Below are positions 19,981-32,100 of a stretch of 64,000 nucleotides of DNA, in pieces. Origin of the DNA: Begonia masoniana (Eukaryota; Streptophyta; Magnoliopsida; Cucurbitales; Begoniaceae); assembly GCA_022432975.1 (NCBI GenBank), contig CM039505.1, positions 50,303,897 through 50,367,896 of the forward strand, written 5' to 3'. A program made the translations under genes and the position numbers. The first letter of the stretch is position 1; each line of letters starts with the position of its first letter. Under the pieces are notes generated by a model that was not told the origin of the DNA, made no database searches, and saw only the letters and a program-made list of their open reading frames with translations.

Positions 19981-22900
19981 ATGTAAATATTTTGTGTACG
20001 AGATTTGAAGTTAAGAAAGATAAAATGTGAATGTAATGTACGGTAAGTGTTGGAAGTGATGGCATCTGTTATGTATCTTGCTTATGTGCCTGATAGTACA
20101 TGCTGTATGCCAGTTATCCTTAAGCCCATTATATCAGGTCTACTTGAATGTAATGTAAAGTAATGTTCATGTATTTCAAAAGTTCATGCATAACATATGC
20201 ATCACTGCATTGTATATTCTTATTGAGCTTTAGGCTCATAGTTGAATTCCCTGTTGTAGGTATGGATCCTCCAGATGAGGACTTTGTGCCTCAGGCCGAC
20301 GAGTAAGTGTTGTTGGCGGGATGAGCTTGCAGGGGTTGGTTGTGGCAGCAAGACATATTTTGATCTTGTGGGGGTAGTTTGGAAATGTATGTCAAATTTT
20401 ATATAGTTCTTGAGAATTTTGGATAATGTATAGGTATTGTGTTGATATTTTGAAAACTCTGTGCTGACAGTTGCATCCTGAAATGTATTGAAATCGTTTG
20501 GAATTTCCTTTAGGTTGTGTACGGATTGTCTAGAGTTTTAGAACTATCAATGCAATTAGATTTCTTGAACTTCTGTCATGTTTTCAAACATGTCAAAAAT
20601 TATGTTTTGATCGGGTTCTTGGGGTTTAAAGTTTTTTGTGTCAAAAGAAGTAAATCGTCAAACAGAGGGGTAGCCGATCGGCGGAGTATATATATGCCTT
20701 TCGAGTTTTTCTGTTTCTATCGACCATTCTGCCTTCTGTTTCTATCGACCGTTCTGCCTTCTGTTTCTATCGACCATTCTGCCTTCTGTTTCTATCGACC
20801 ATTCTGCCTTCTGTTTCTATCGACCATTCTGCCTTCTGTTTCTATCGACCATTCTGCCTTCTGTTTCTATCGACCATTCTGCCTTCTGTTTCTATCGACC
20901 ATTCTGCCTTCTGTTTCTATCGACCGTTCTGCCTTCTGTTTCTATCGACCATTCTGCCTTCTGTTTCTATCGACCATTCTGCCTTCTGTTTCTATCGACC
21001 ATTCTGCCTTCTGTTTCTATCGACCATTCTGCCTTCTGTTTCTATCGACCATTCTGCCTTCTGTTTCTATCGACCATTCTGCCTTCTGTTTCTATCGACC
21101 ATTCTGCCTTCTGTTTCTATCGACCGTTCTGCCTTCTGTTTCTATCGACCATTCTGCCTTCTGTTCCTGTCGACTGTTCTGTCTTCTGTTTCTATCGACC
21201 GTTCTGCCTTCTGTTCCTATCGACCGTTCTGCCTTCTGTTTCTATCGACCGTTCTGCCTTCTGTTTCTATCGACCATTCTGCCTTCTGTTTCTATCGACC
21301 ATTCTGCCTTCTGTTTCTATCGACCGTTCTGCCTTCTGTTTCTATCGACCGTTCTGCCTTCTGTTTCTATCGACCGTTCTGCCTTCTGTTTCTATCGACC
21401 GTTCTGCCTTCTGTTTCTATCGACCATTCTGCCTTCTGTTTCTATCGACCATTCTGCCTTCTGTTTCTATCGACCATTCTGCCTTCTGTTTCTATCGACC
21501 ATTCTGCCTTCTGTTTCTATCGACCGTTCTGCCTTCTGTTTCTATCGACCATTCTGCCTTCTGTTTCTATCGACCGTTCTGCCTTCTGTTTCTATCGACC
21601 GTTCTGCCTTCTGTTTCTATCGACCATTCTGCCTTCTGTTTCTATCGACCGTTCTGCCTTCTGTTTCTATCGACCATTCTGCCTTCTGTTTCTATCGACC
21701 GTTCTGCCTTCTGTTTCTATCGACCATTCTGCCTTCTGTTTCTATCGACCATTCTGCCTTCTGTTTCTATCGACCATTCTGCCTTCTGTTTCTATCGACC
21801 GTTCTGCCTTCTGTTTCTATCGACCATTCTGCCTTCTGTTTCTATCGACCATTCTGCCTTCTGTTTCTATCGACCATTCTGCCTTCTGTTTCTATCGACC
21901 ATTCTGCCTTCTGTTTCTATCGACCATTCTGCCTTCTGTTTCTATCGACCATTCTGCCTTCTGTTTCTATCGACCATTCTGCCTTCTGTTTCTATCGACC
22001 ATTCTGCCTTCTGTTTCTATCGACCGTTCTGCCTTCTGTTTCTATCGACCGTTCTGCCTTCTGTTTCTATCGACCATTCTGCCTTCTGTTTCTATCGACC
22101 GTTCTGCCTTCTGTTTCTATCGACCGTTCTGCCTTCTGTTTCTATCGACCATTCTGCCTTCTGTTTCTATCGACCGTTCTGCCTTCTGTTTCTATCGACC
22201 GTTCTGCCTTCTGTTTCTATCGACCATTCTGCCTTCTGTTTCTATCGACCATTCTGCCTTCTGTTTCTATCGACCATTCTGCCTTCTGTTTCTATCGACC
22301 ATTCTGCCTTCTGTTTCTATCGACCATTCTGCCTTCTGTTTCTATCGACCATTCTGCCTTCTGTTTCTATCGACCATTCTGCCTTCTGTTTCTATCGACC
22401 GTTCTGCCTTCTGTTTCTATCGACCATTCTGCCTTCTGTTCCTGTCGACTGTTCTGTCTTCTGTTTCTATCGACCGTTCTGCCTTCTGTTCCTGTCGACC
22501 GTTCTGCCTTCTGTTTCTATCGACCGTTCTGCCTTCTGTTTCTATTGACTGTTCTGCCTTCTGTTTCTATCGACCGTTCTGTCTTCTGTTACTATCGACC
22601 GTTCTGCCTTCTGTTTCTATCGACCATTCTGCCTTCTAGTTATGTCGTCAATTTCAGTAAAAGTTAAACGTCGTCCATTCCTGTCTATTGCAACATCGTC
22701 CACTTCTGCCTTCTGTTTCTGTCGTCCACTTTTGTCTCCCTATTTTCATGTCTCTCTGTTTTCTTGCTCTCGTCCGAAGTACTCGTCCAAAGCTCATTCG
22801 TCCAAATTTCAAATGTTCATGTCTTCCTGTTTTCTTATGTCATTTATTTCTGTAGTCCGATTTTAATTGTTTTCCAGTTTTAAATATGTCATCTGATTTA

Positions 22901-23185
22901 CCATGCCCCTTTAAATATGTATTCCAGTCTTCAATTCTATAGAGGGTTTTCTATGTTTCTTCTTATTTTCTTCAGTCATCTATTACTGTAGTCCAAATTT
23001 TTAATATGTCTTCTGATTCCCTGTCTTTCGATTTTGTTTTCCAATTCCTCCTATGTCTTCCAGTTTACAATTCCAGAGAAGTTTTTCTTTCTGTTAAAGT
23101 TTTAAAAGTTCAAAAAAAAAATACTTCACGTATTAAATGTCCGGAGTGAGGCTCGCCGACCCCGATCGGGTCGGGGGTCGTCACA
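19981..23185 (-). mobile_element. X2: Gypsy-type LTR (family X), interrupted by E1
   Basis: It matches copy X1 (57691-59883) in reverse. The shared end is TGTGACGACCCC on the minus strand (23185). Also shared are the block GAGGACTTTGTGCCTCAGGC near 20277 and the region near 20000 (GAAGTTAAGAAAGATAAA). It stops at 19981 in mid-LTR against the E1 terminus, so the rest presumably lies beyond the left edge of the window. The terminus is of a kind seen in Tekay/Del-type Gypsy LTRs (family-level guess). It is longer than X1 because of the 25-bp minisatellite. Confidence 0.65.
20711..22635. repeat. 25-bp minisatellite, exactly 77 units
   Basis: The unit is CTGTTTCTATCGACC, then A or G, then TTCTGCCTT. 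The span of 1925 bp equals 77 units. Nearly all variation is the A/G site. A rare variant, CTGTTCCTGTCGACTGTTCT, appears at 21161 and 22436. The 716-codon plus-strand ORF is the 25-bp period read over three frames (25-residue period) and is not a gene. The following 22636-22800 has decayed units with CGTCC cores. Confidence 0.95.
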
Positions 23186-24318
23186 TGAAAAAATATTACT
23201 TTTTGAAGGAAATTGTGACGGTAGGGGCTATATTGCTCATTATCAATACATTAAGGTTGTTCTTGCCTATTATCCAAATTTACGGTGTAAATTACTTATT
23301 TCACCTAGTTGTAGGGGCCAAATTGCATTTTATCCAATTATTTATTATTTTGAACTCACTAAATCAACTTCAAATGCAAAACAGCCAAGGAAGAAGCAAC
23401 AAACCTGGGAAAAATTATGTGAGTAAAAGAGAACGATAAAGGAAGTCAGTAATGTTAGCAAAGGGAATAACTTCCATAGAAGATGCATCTCCATCTCCGT
23501 AATGGGGAAAACAGAGCAAAGTGGAGAGGTTTTACAGTGGAGAAGGTGGACGACGAAGCCTCCGAAGGAACACACTTTCTCCCACCCAATTGGAAAAATA
23601 ACGTATATAACCTCTCCAATTTCTGCTTTGTTTCCTGTCTTTGTTTTTAAGTGAGTTCAAAAACATGGAATCCAAGGAGTGTTACCGTAATTCTCCAATT
23701 CAATGTTTGAATTAAAAATACTTCATAGTTTAGTATTTAAATTGTATAATTTTTAACGTCTATTTAACAGACTTGGTCGATTTGTTAACTGTAGATATTT
23801 TGATGTTCAAATTGATACAAAAATTGTTCAGTGTTTAAATTGAAAAACACTTCATAGTTCAGTGTTTAAATTGAAAAACACCTCATAGTTCAGTGTTTTA
23901 TTTGATTTCTACCATGCAATTAATTTATGTGTTAAATTCAGTACTTTTACACGACTTTGTACCCTGTTTTTCTATTTAATTATGTGTTTTAACCCAATTT
24001 ATAATCTCCCCATCGACATAGTTTGAATTTGCTAGAGGTGAAATTCATGTAATTTCATTTTCAGATTTCACTTCAAATATCTGGTACTATTTAAATATTC
24101 TCAGTCGATCTAAAATTACACAACTCTTCTCGTATGATCGGGATCTTCATAATTATTTAATCTTAATACGATAGATTGTTACAACTTTTACTAATTCGAA
24201 ATAAGTATTTAAATGAAATTTTTATATATTTAATTATTTTTGGATAATCTGTAAATAGACTTGAATCCTCTAAACATCTGAGTGTTGAAATTTAATGAAA
24301 TCTAGGCAAGAAAAATGT
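23186..24318. other. Intergenic, downstream of the bHLH gene
   Basis: AT-rich sequence with no supported gene. A short tandem duplication of about 31 bp (CAGTGTTTAAATTGAAAAAC followed by ACTTCATAGTT) lies near 23828-23900. The short ORFs at 23137-23575 show no recognisable protein. Confidence 0.5.
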
Positions 24319-25678
24319 TCATGTAGCTTGTCTTAGCAAATTCTCTCTCAATGTCTCAGCCTCCATCGGGTAGTTTCCATCCACCTGCATAGTTAATAAA
24401 AAAATATATATAAATTAATATTATAAATAAAAATTAGTATTATTTCAGAGAATTATGGGTCCGATAATACCCCTGAATTATGGGTATTTATCGAAAAAAC
24501 CCTCAAACAAAAAGTCTTCGCAGTCAAAACCTCGAACTATCAAAAACTATTAAAAAAAAACTCTAGCGGCCCCCCGCTAGCCCCTCTAGCCCCCCGAATC
24601 TGAAATTACACTGGATTCGGGGGGCCGATTTCTGGGGTTTTTTTTTTTTACAGTTTTTTGATAATTCGAGGTTTTGACTGCGATGACTTTTTGTTTGAGA
24701 ATTTTTTTGATAAATACCCATACTTCTGGGGGTATTTTGGAATTTACCCTAATAATAATTATAATTATAATAAGTAGTACCTGGATATGCAAATTGAAGA
24801 AGAGCCTCCCTTGAAGAGAATTGAAAGAAGAAGCATTCAACAGAACAAGTCCATCGTTCTCTAACAAAACTAACATCTCCGACAGCTTGTTCTTCATCTG
24901 ATTATGATCGTCTTTGGCCGACGCTTGAATCAGAATCTCTTTTTCACTTAATCTGTTCGTAAAAACTGTCCAAAAACAGTTTTCAAAAGTCATTTTTCTC
25001 TCCTGTTTTCTGGGAACTTCATTTGCTTTTTCAGCACTCTGCATTCTTGCTTTAATCTCTTCTTTCTTCCTCGTCAGTGCCTCCACTTGTTGTCGTAGCT
25101 CCGGTATGTGCTTCACCACTCGAGATATCGTCGCCGGATTACTTAGCTTTTTCTGCATTATCAAAATAAATAATCAAGCTAAATTATGGCTTTTAATTAA
25201 AAAAAATGAAGTGTATTTGAGAACCATTGAAGTAATTTACAAATTAGATCTAAGTATTATTATGTATAGTGAGATTTTTAACCATCTAAAACACTATAAT
25301 ATAATGTTTTTTTTTAGTAATTATATAAAGTAATAAGAACTCTAAACGAACCAGTTGATCGGCGGTAGGTAGAAGAGATCGGAGAGAATTATAAAGATAG
25401 TTGATCTTCTTCCGACGATCCCGCTCGCTAGCATTGTGGTTGAGCTTCTTAGCCGAGACGGAGTCACCCCCGCTGCCGCCGCTTCCTCCCTGCCGGAGAA
25501 GGCCGGGATCGATAACTTGAGGTTGGGGAGGAGGAAAGTGGAGGAAATTGGAGTCGTAAATTCGATCGGAAGTAAAGTGGAGGAGAGGATTTTGATCGTG
25601 GTTAATGGAGTTATTGTCGGAACGCCATTGATGCTCAGTCGGAGCTGGTGTAAACAGAGAGGAAGACAGTGAAAACAT
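24319..25678 (-). CDS. Subgroup Ib bHLH transcription factor (bHLH38/39/100/101-like)
   Basis: Three exons: 25678-25352, 25152-24781 and 24384-24319 give 765 nt, 254 residues plus stop. I chose the ATG at 25678 (MFSLSSSLF) by family resemblance; an upstream in-frame ATG exists at 25726. The bHLH domain starts near residue 77 ([20 protein letters not shown]) and continues across intron 1 ([23 protein letters not shown]). The basic region has the His-Glu-Arg set expected for G-box binding. The C-terminal [21 protein letters not shown] fits the family across intron 2. In Arabidopsis this subgroup is induced by iron deficiency and pairs with FIT to activate iron uptake. Intron 2 holds a MITE. The promoter has a long TA tract and a distal G-box module. 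The intron 1 donor, CTG/GTTCGT, is weak. Confidence 0.88.
24457..24750. mobile_element. Foldback MITE in intron 2 of the bHLH gene
   Basis: Inverted arms of about 85-100 bp: the left arm GGGTATTTATCGAAAAAACC...AAAGTCTTCGCAGTCAAAAC matches the reverse complement of the right arm. The GC-rich centre contains a second inverted pair, CCCCCCGAATC / GATTCGGGGGG. The ends are GGGT/ACCC. There is no coding capacity; the apparent C-terminal extension of the exon 2 ORF is readthrough into it. Long arms suggest a Mutator-like foldback class, which is uncertain. Confidence 0.8.
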
Positions 25679-25799
25679 GATGGAGATTTGCTGGAAATTT
25701 AGAAACCACTTTCCATTGAAAGCCATGAAATTGCAGACACCATATTTGTAGACAGACAGAGACAGCTCTAAATAATTGATTCTGTATTCATATTATTAT

Positions 25800-27239
<1,440 letters not shown>

Positions 27240-27470
27240 AGTACACGTGGCAAGAAGAAGAGCATACACGAGGCCATCCTAAGTTTGGCTTGTAAAATCC
27301 TCGTGTGTCACGTGCCAATCACACCCTTACACACTCTCTAAGTAGTGATTACAGAGAGGGGGAATACACGTGGCAAGAAGCATGCACGAGGCCTTCCTAA
27401 GTTTGGCTTGTAAATTCTCGCGTGTCACGTGCCAAGCACGCCTTAAACACTCTCCAATCAGTGATTAATT
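27240..27470 (-). promoter_or_regulatory. Duplicated G-box / IDE1-like module upstream of the bHLH gene
   Basis: Two tandem copies of about 110 bp each begin ACACGTGGCAAGAAG and end GTCACGTGCCAA. CACGTG occurs at 27244-27249, 27309-27314, 27367-27372 and 27426-27431. On the gene's strand the second copy reads GCATGCTTCTTGC (27385-27373), directly next to a G-box. From memory this matches 13 nt of the barley iron-deficiency element IDE1; copy 1 has a degenerate version. The distance to the bHLH ATG is about 1.6-1.8 kb. Regulation is inferred. Confidence 0.5.
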
Positions 27471-29109
27471 TATTTGACAACTCATTGACTTCTCTAATTT
27501 ATTTATTAGTTTGACTCTCCACTGTCTAAAACAATTGTTATGCTTATCTCATAGTTGTAGAAGTAATTATATTTATTAATTAATAAATAATATTCTAATT
27601 AACAAAAAATTAAAATTTAAGCTTAATATAAAATAATAAGACTTGTCGTTTTATTTTCTATCTTATTTTATTGTATTTAAATTAGTAATGATATATTTAC
27701 TCTGTATTTATACTCTCGAATTCTCACAGTATGACGTGATAAATATTGATTGATGTAATTAATGTAATAAATTATAATTAATTAAAATAATATATTGATT
27801 GCACTAATCAATATTTATTGCGTCATTAATTAAGATTAGAAAGGAAATTTAAAATTATTGAATAAAGAGTTGTGACATGATATTCATATTTCAAGAAACT
27901 ATTATTTTTTTTGCTTTATTAGTTGACTTTTTAAATATTAAATAATTGTTTATTTAATGGAAAAGAACAAATACTCTATAATACTTTTTTTTCTTTGATT
28001 TAAAAAAAAAAATTAATCCACTCTATAAATTTTTATTTTAATGAAAATAATACAATTTTTTTTAAATATTTTAACTCCTTATTCTAATATTTTAATTAAA
28101 AAATATTCATTTATTGCATTGAATGTCCTATTAACGACAAAGTTATAATATATAATATATTAAATATATAATTTTTTTTTTCTCAACTATTCAGCAACAT
28201 AGAGCATTGGATTTTTAATACTGTATATTTGAACATATTGTTCTCACTCCCAAGTTACAGTCTCATGTGTCAATTATTAATCGGTAATTTTCATGTAAAA
28301 AAGTTAGTAAAATCATTACACCAACGAACACGCGACGCACGTAACAATTTAACTTTCCTCGTGTTGATTATTAATCGGTACATGTTTTAAAATGAAAAAT
28401 ACATAAAATCATTGTACTAATCAATAAATAACGTGTAAAAGTGTGACTTGAAATATGAACATAAGTTTACTCGCGCATCCTTCCTTTCCAGATACCAAAG
28501 ATACGTCTTAGTAAATCAAATGGGTCAATCCTTGCTTCGCCTCATTGGACTCAACCAGGCGGGTGGCATGTGATCAGGCCCACCGAGCTTGAAACACAGG
28601 CAAGCCTGTAGACCCAACTGGCGTCCACCAGTTAAAAAAGCCGGTATGCAGGCCGCCGGCCGGCCGGCCAACTCGTCGAAAAACTAATCCAGGCCTCGTA
28701 AAAAAATAACAATTCGGGTGCCGCCTATGGATTGGCCACGGACTGGTTGCCGACCCTAAATACTCAATGAAAGCATCACTTAACCCGATTAATCTTAAAT
28801 GAATATAAATTAAGAAAGGAATTCTACCATATTTCGAAAGATTCTACAAGTAAATAACAAAGTTTAGATACAATTATACGACCAGCTCACTACACAAAAT
28901 TTAAAGTCTCGCTCACTCTGTTCATAACTAAAACCATGTAAAGATGCTCATCATGCTCTAATCTAAGTACCTAAGAATGCATCTCAATCAATTCGAGATT
29001 AGGATTGAAGGAACTTACTACGCAGCTTTTGCATACCTCAAGTGATTTCGGGTCGTTCTTAAATGAGAAAATTTCTTGTCAGATTCTATCCATCTAAACA
29101 TATCGACTT
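27471..29109. other. Intergenic between bHLH promoter and NOL10 3' end
   Basis: AT-rich sequence without a supported gene. A GC-rich island at about 28490-28760 (contains GGCCGCCGGCCGGCCGGCC) is unlike its surroundings and may be a transposon remnant. Confidence 0.45.
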
Positions 29110-32100
29110 TCACCGTCTACCTCTTCTGCCACCACCTCTACCTCTGCCCCTGCCTCTACCTCTAAATCCACCCCTTTTTAGACCTCGAAACTCCGATCTA
29201 TCTGGCTTTAGGCCTAACGGTTGAATCCCACGCCTGCCCTTTCGCGGTGCTTCTGTGTCATCTTCGTATTCTTTGTACTTTGCGGAACTCTTCGTAATAA
29301 AAGAGATTTCTCGAGATCCTCCTGGTCCCAACTTCACATTATTTCGTGACGTAGAAGCATGTTTATCGTCTCCAAGAGCAGCCACTCTCTCCCCTATCGA
29401 AAGCGAGTCATCCTTTGCAAGCGATACTCGGTTCCAAAATGCATCGGCATGTCGTGCATCCTTAACTTCATAAAGCCTACATGTTTCCATAACAGATCAT
29501 TAAATTTTCTCACCTCATAATCAAAATTGGCAAACCACGCATGAAATCTTACAAGATTATTTACAATCTTCTCACAAAGATCAACCAACAAAAAAATTGC
29601 AGAGACAAAGTACACTTTTTGTCCTCGACAGATAATTCTTAAAGACTACTTATTTTTCAAGCAAATTAGTGGTTATTTGAAAATTTGAGTTTCGACTTTA
29701 AAGGGCCGTGATATAAATTTACATCCTTCTGTTTTTTCAACACATGAAAAAATAACCATTTTGGAAGTGTTTCAACTTTCAAGGTACATGCCATATATTT
29801 TCATAAATTTAGTTAAGTGAACAAAACAAAAAATCTAAAGGAAGTTTGGGTAAGAGTATCACGATTTCACTTTTGTACTTTTTCTCAATAATTATAATGT
29901 TGGTTCTTCATCTAAGGTCCATGCAAGGAACTTTTTGGGATTTAAATGAAGTTCCTATTGAATTATATAACAACAAGTTAATCTACCCAAATCCATCTCA
30001 ACAGAGCATATAACAGAATAACATTGCACATAACAGAAGTTGAACATGTTAGGGGAAGGCTAAAAGAGAAAAATTCTCATTATATCTACTGCCATCTGTT
30101 GATGCAACATATTTCACCAGTTCTTAGTTTTTCTTCAAATTGCACGTGATCTATATGTGGTTGTGTATTTTCACCAGTTTTTAGTTTTTCTTCAAATTGC
30201 ACATGATCTATATGTGGGTGTGTATTCCTTTAATCATTTATAAACAAGAATCACTACACAAGAAGTGGGATATTCAATCCAAAGTCTCACCTTGGAACTC
30301 TAGCTTTCTTTTTTCTTTCGGGATTGCCAGAGCCTAGCTCTTCTTCTGATGATAGTTCTTCGGAGGCATCAGAATCATTTGATCTCTGATCTTCATCCTC
30401 TTCCACAGGTTCAAAATGCTCCTCGAGTAAAGATGGTTGTTGCTTCTTTGAAGACATGGGATGTAAGGCCAGATATTCTTGGGAAAACTCGTCGATCTCA
30501 AATTCCTGAGAAGAAAAATGGGTTCAAAAGTAACTCTTAATTCGATTGAAGAGCCACTTCAAAAGTTATTAATTCTATGAGATATCTACTGCGGGAAAAT
30601 ATTACATAGGATCCATTTTTTTAGTGTTCTTCTAAGTTTCTAGACTTGATATATTATGAAACAGTTGCACACCAAATATATTGTATTTAATAGTCGATAT
30701 AAGAATTTAGTATATGACATTGCCGTACCTTATTTGAAAACAGATGTGCGAATCGCTCGTCTTTGAAAATCTCAGTACCAAGCCCTTTCTTTTTCTTTGA
30801 TGTCTTTTTATTCTCATCGGCATTTGCGTCCTTTTCAGTTTCAGCATCCTCGTTCTCAATGATTTGACTGGCAAGTCGTCGATTAACCTTGGGTAACTTC
30901 CTCTTAATCTGAAGCATTAAACAAAGAAGATAAATAAAGAATTCAACTAGAAGTATCAGGATCAAACAGACATTAAAACTCTATTAACCAATATAATGAA
31001 ATGACAAATTTGATTTCATTTGGTAGTTCTTTCCAATGTAATCCCACAAAGATAAAAGACCAGAGAAAGCCATCATATTCCTCCAAGATCTTTACAACTT
31101 TATTAATTGACATGGGAAGGCATGACAGCATCGCAAACAATAGGGGTAGATGGAGGCTATGAAGCAAATTTGGCAATTAAAACATTTTATTCTGCTTATG
31201 GCACCTCACTTTTATATCTGCACTATTAGAGTGACCACAAATGTTAGTATTTAAAGACATAAAACGGTAGAAAATAAAAATATTTTTCCAAAAAAAAAAA
31301 CTTAATATGACTGCAAACATTTTTCTATCATCAATTAATCAGCAAAATGAAACACACTCAGAATATGCCTATTAATAAAACATGCAATCAACTGTCGTCC
31401 AAAAAGAAACACACTCAGAATATGCCTCTTAATAAAGCATCTAATCAACTGTCTTCATATTAACACAATCATCGTAAGAAGTAAGCAGGAACCCATGTAG
31501 TGAAGAAAAAAAAAAGTGCCAAGGCATATGACTCACGGTTATTCGATTAGCCCGCTCCTGTTCGAGTTTTTCTTGTTTCTTCTGTTCGATGTAATCAGAA
31601 TATGCAAAAGGTTCTGCCAAGGCTTTTGCCTACAACAGTACGAACTCACAATAATAAGAAAACATTATAGTCAACCTATGAATGCGTCAAAATGAGAGTA
31701 AATAAGAATATCAACAGATAGATGTGAGACGAGAATTGAGAAAGAAATAAGAATAAATTGGTGGAGATTGGAGAAAAAACCACATCAATTATAGATTCTT
31801 TATTCCTAAGATAAAATATATCATCTTCCTCTAAAAAGAGACAAAAGAGTCACCTTTTTATACAATCGATAATCAATGAAGTATCCATGCATGTAAGCTC
31901 TCAGACAATTGGTGCCTATCAGAGTAGTCAACTTTAACTTCTCAAGCTCTTCTTTAGTTACAAATTTGTAGTCATCGTATATTGTTGTTTGACCACCCTC
32001 CTCCAGCTCTTCCTGTTCAAAAACCATTTCGTTTTTATTTTTATAAGTAACTATGTATTAAAGAAAGAAAAATTATAACATTTTATTAAATCCAAAACTC

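Noticed and set aside
20517..22667. 716-codon plus-strand ORF with a 25-residue period
   Set aside because: It is the 25-bp minisatellite read through all three phases. The unit has no stop in any phase.
24586..24780. C-terminal extension of the bHLH exon 2 ORF
   Set aside because: The extension is intron and MITE sequence. A GT donor at 24780 and a matching 66-nt last exon give the family C-terminus.
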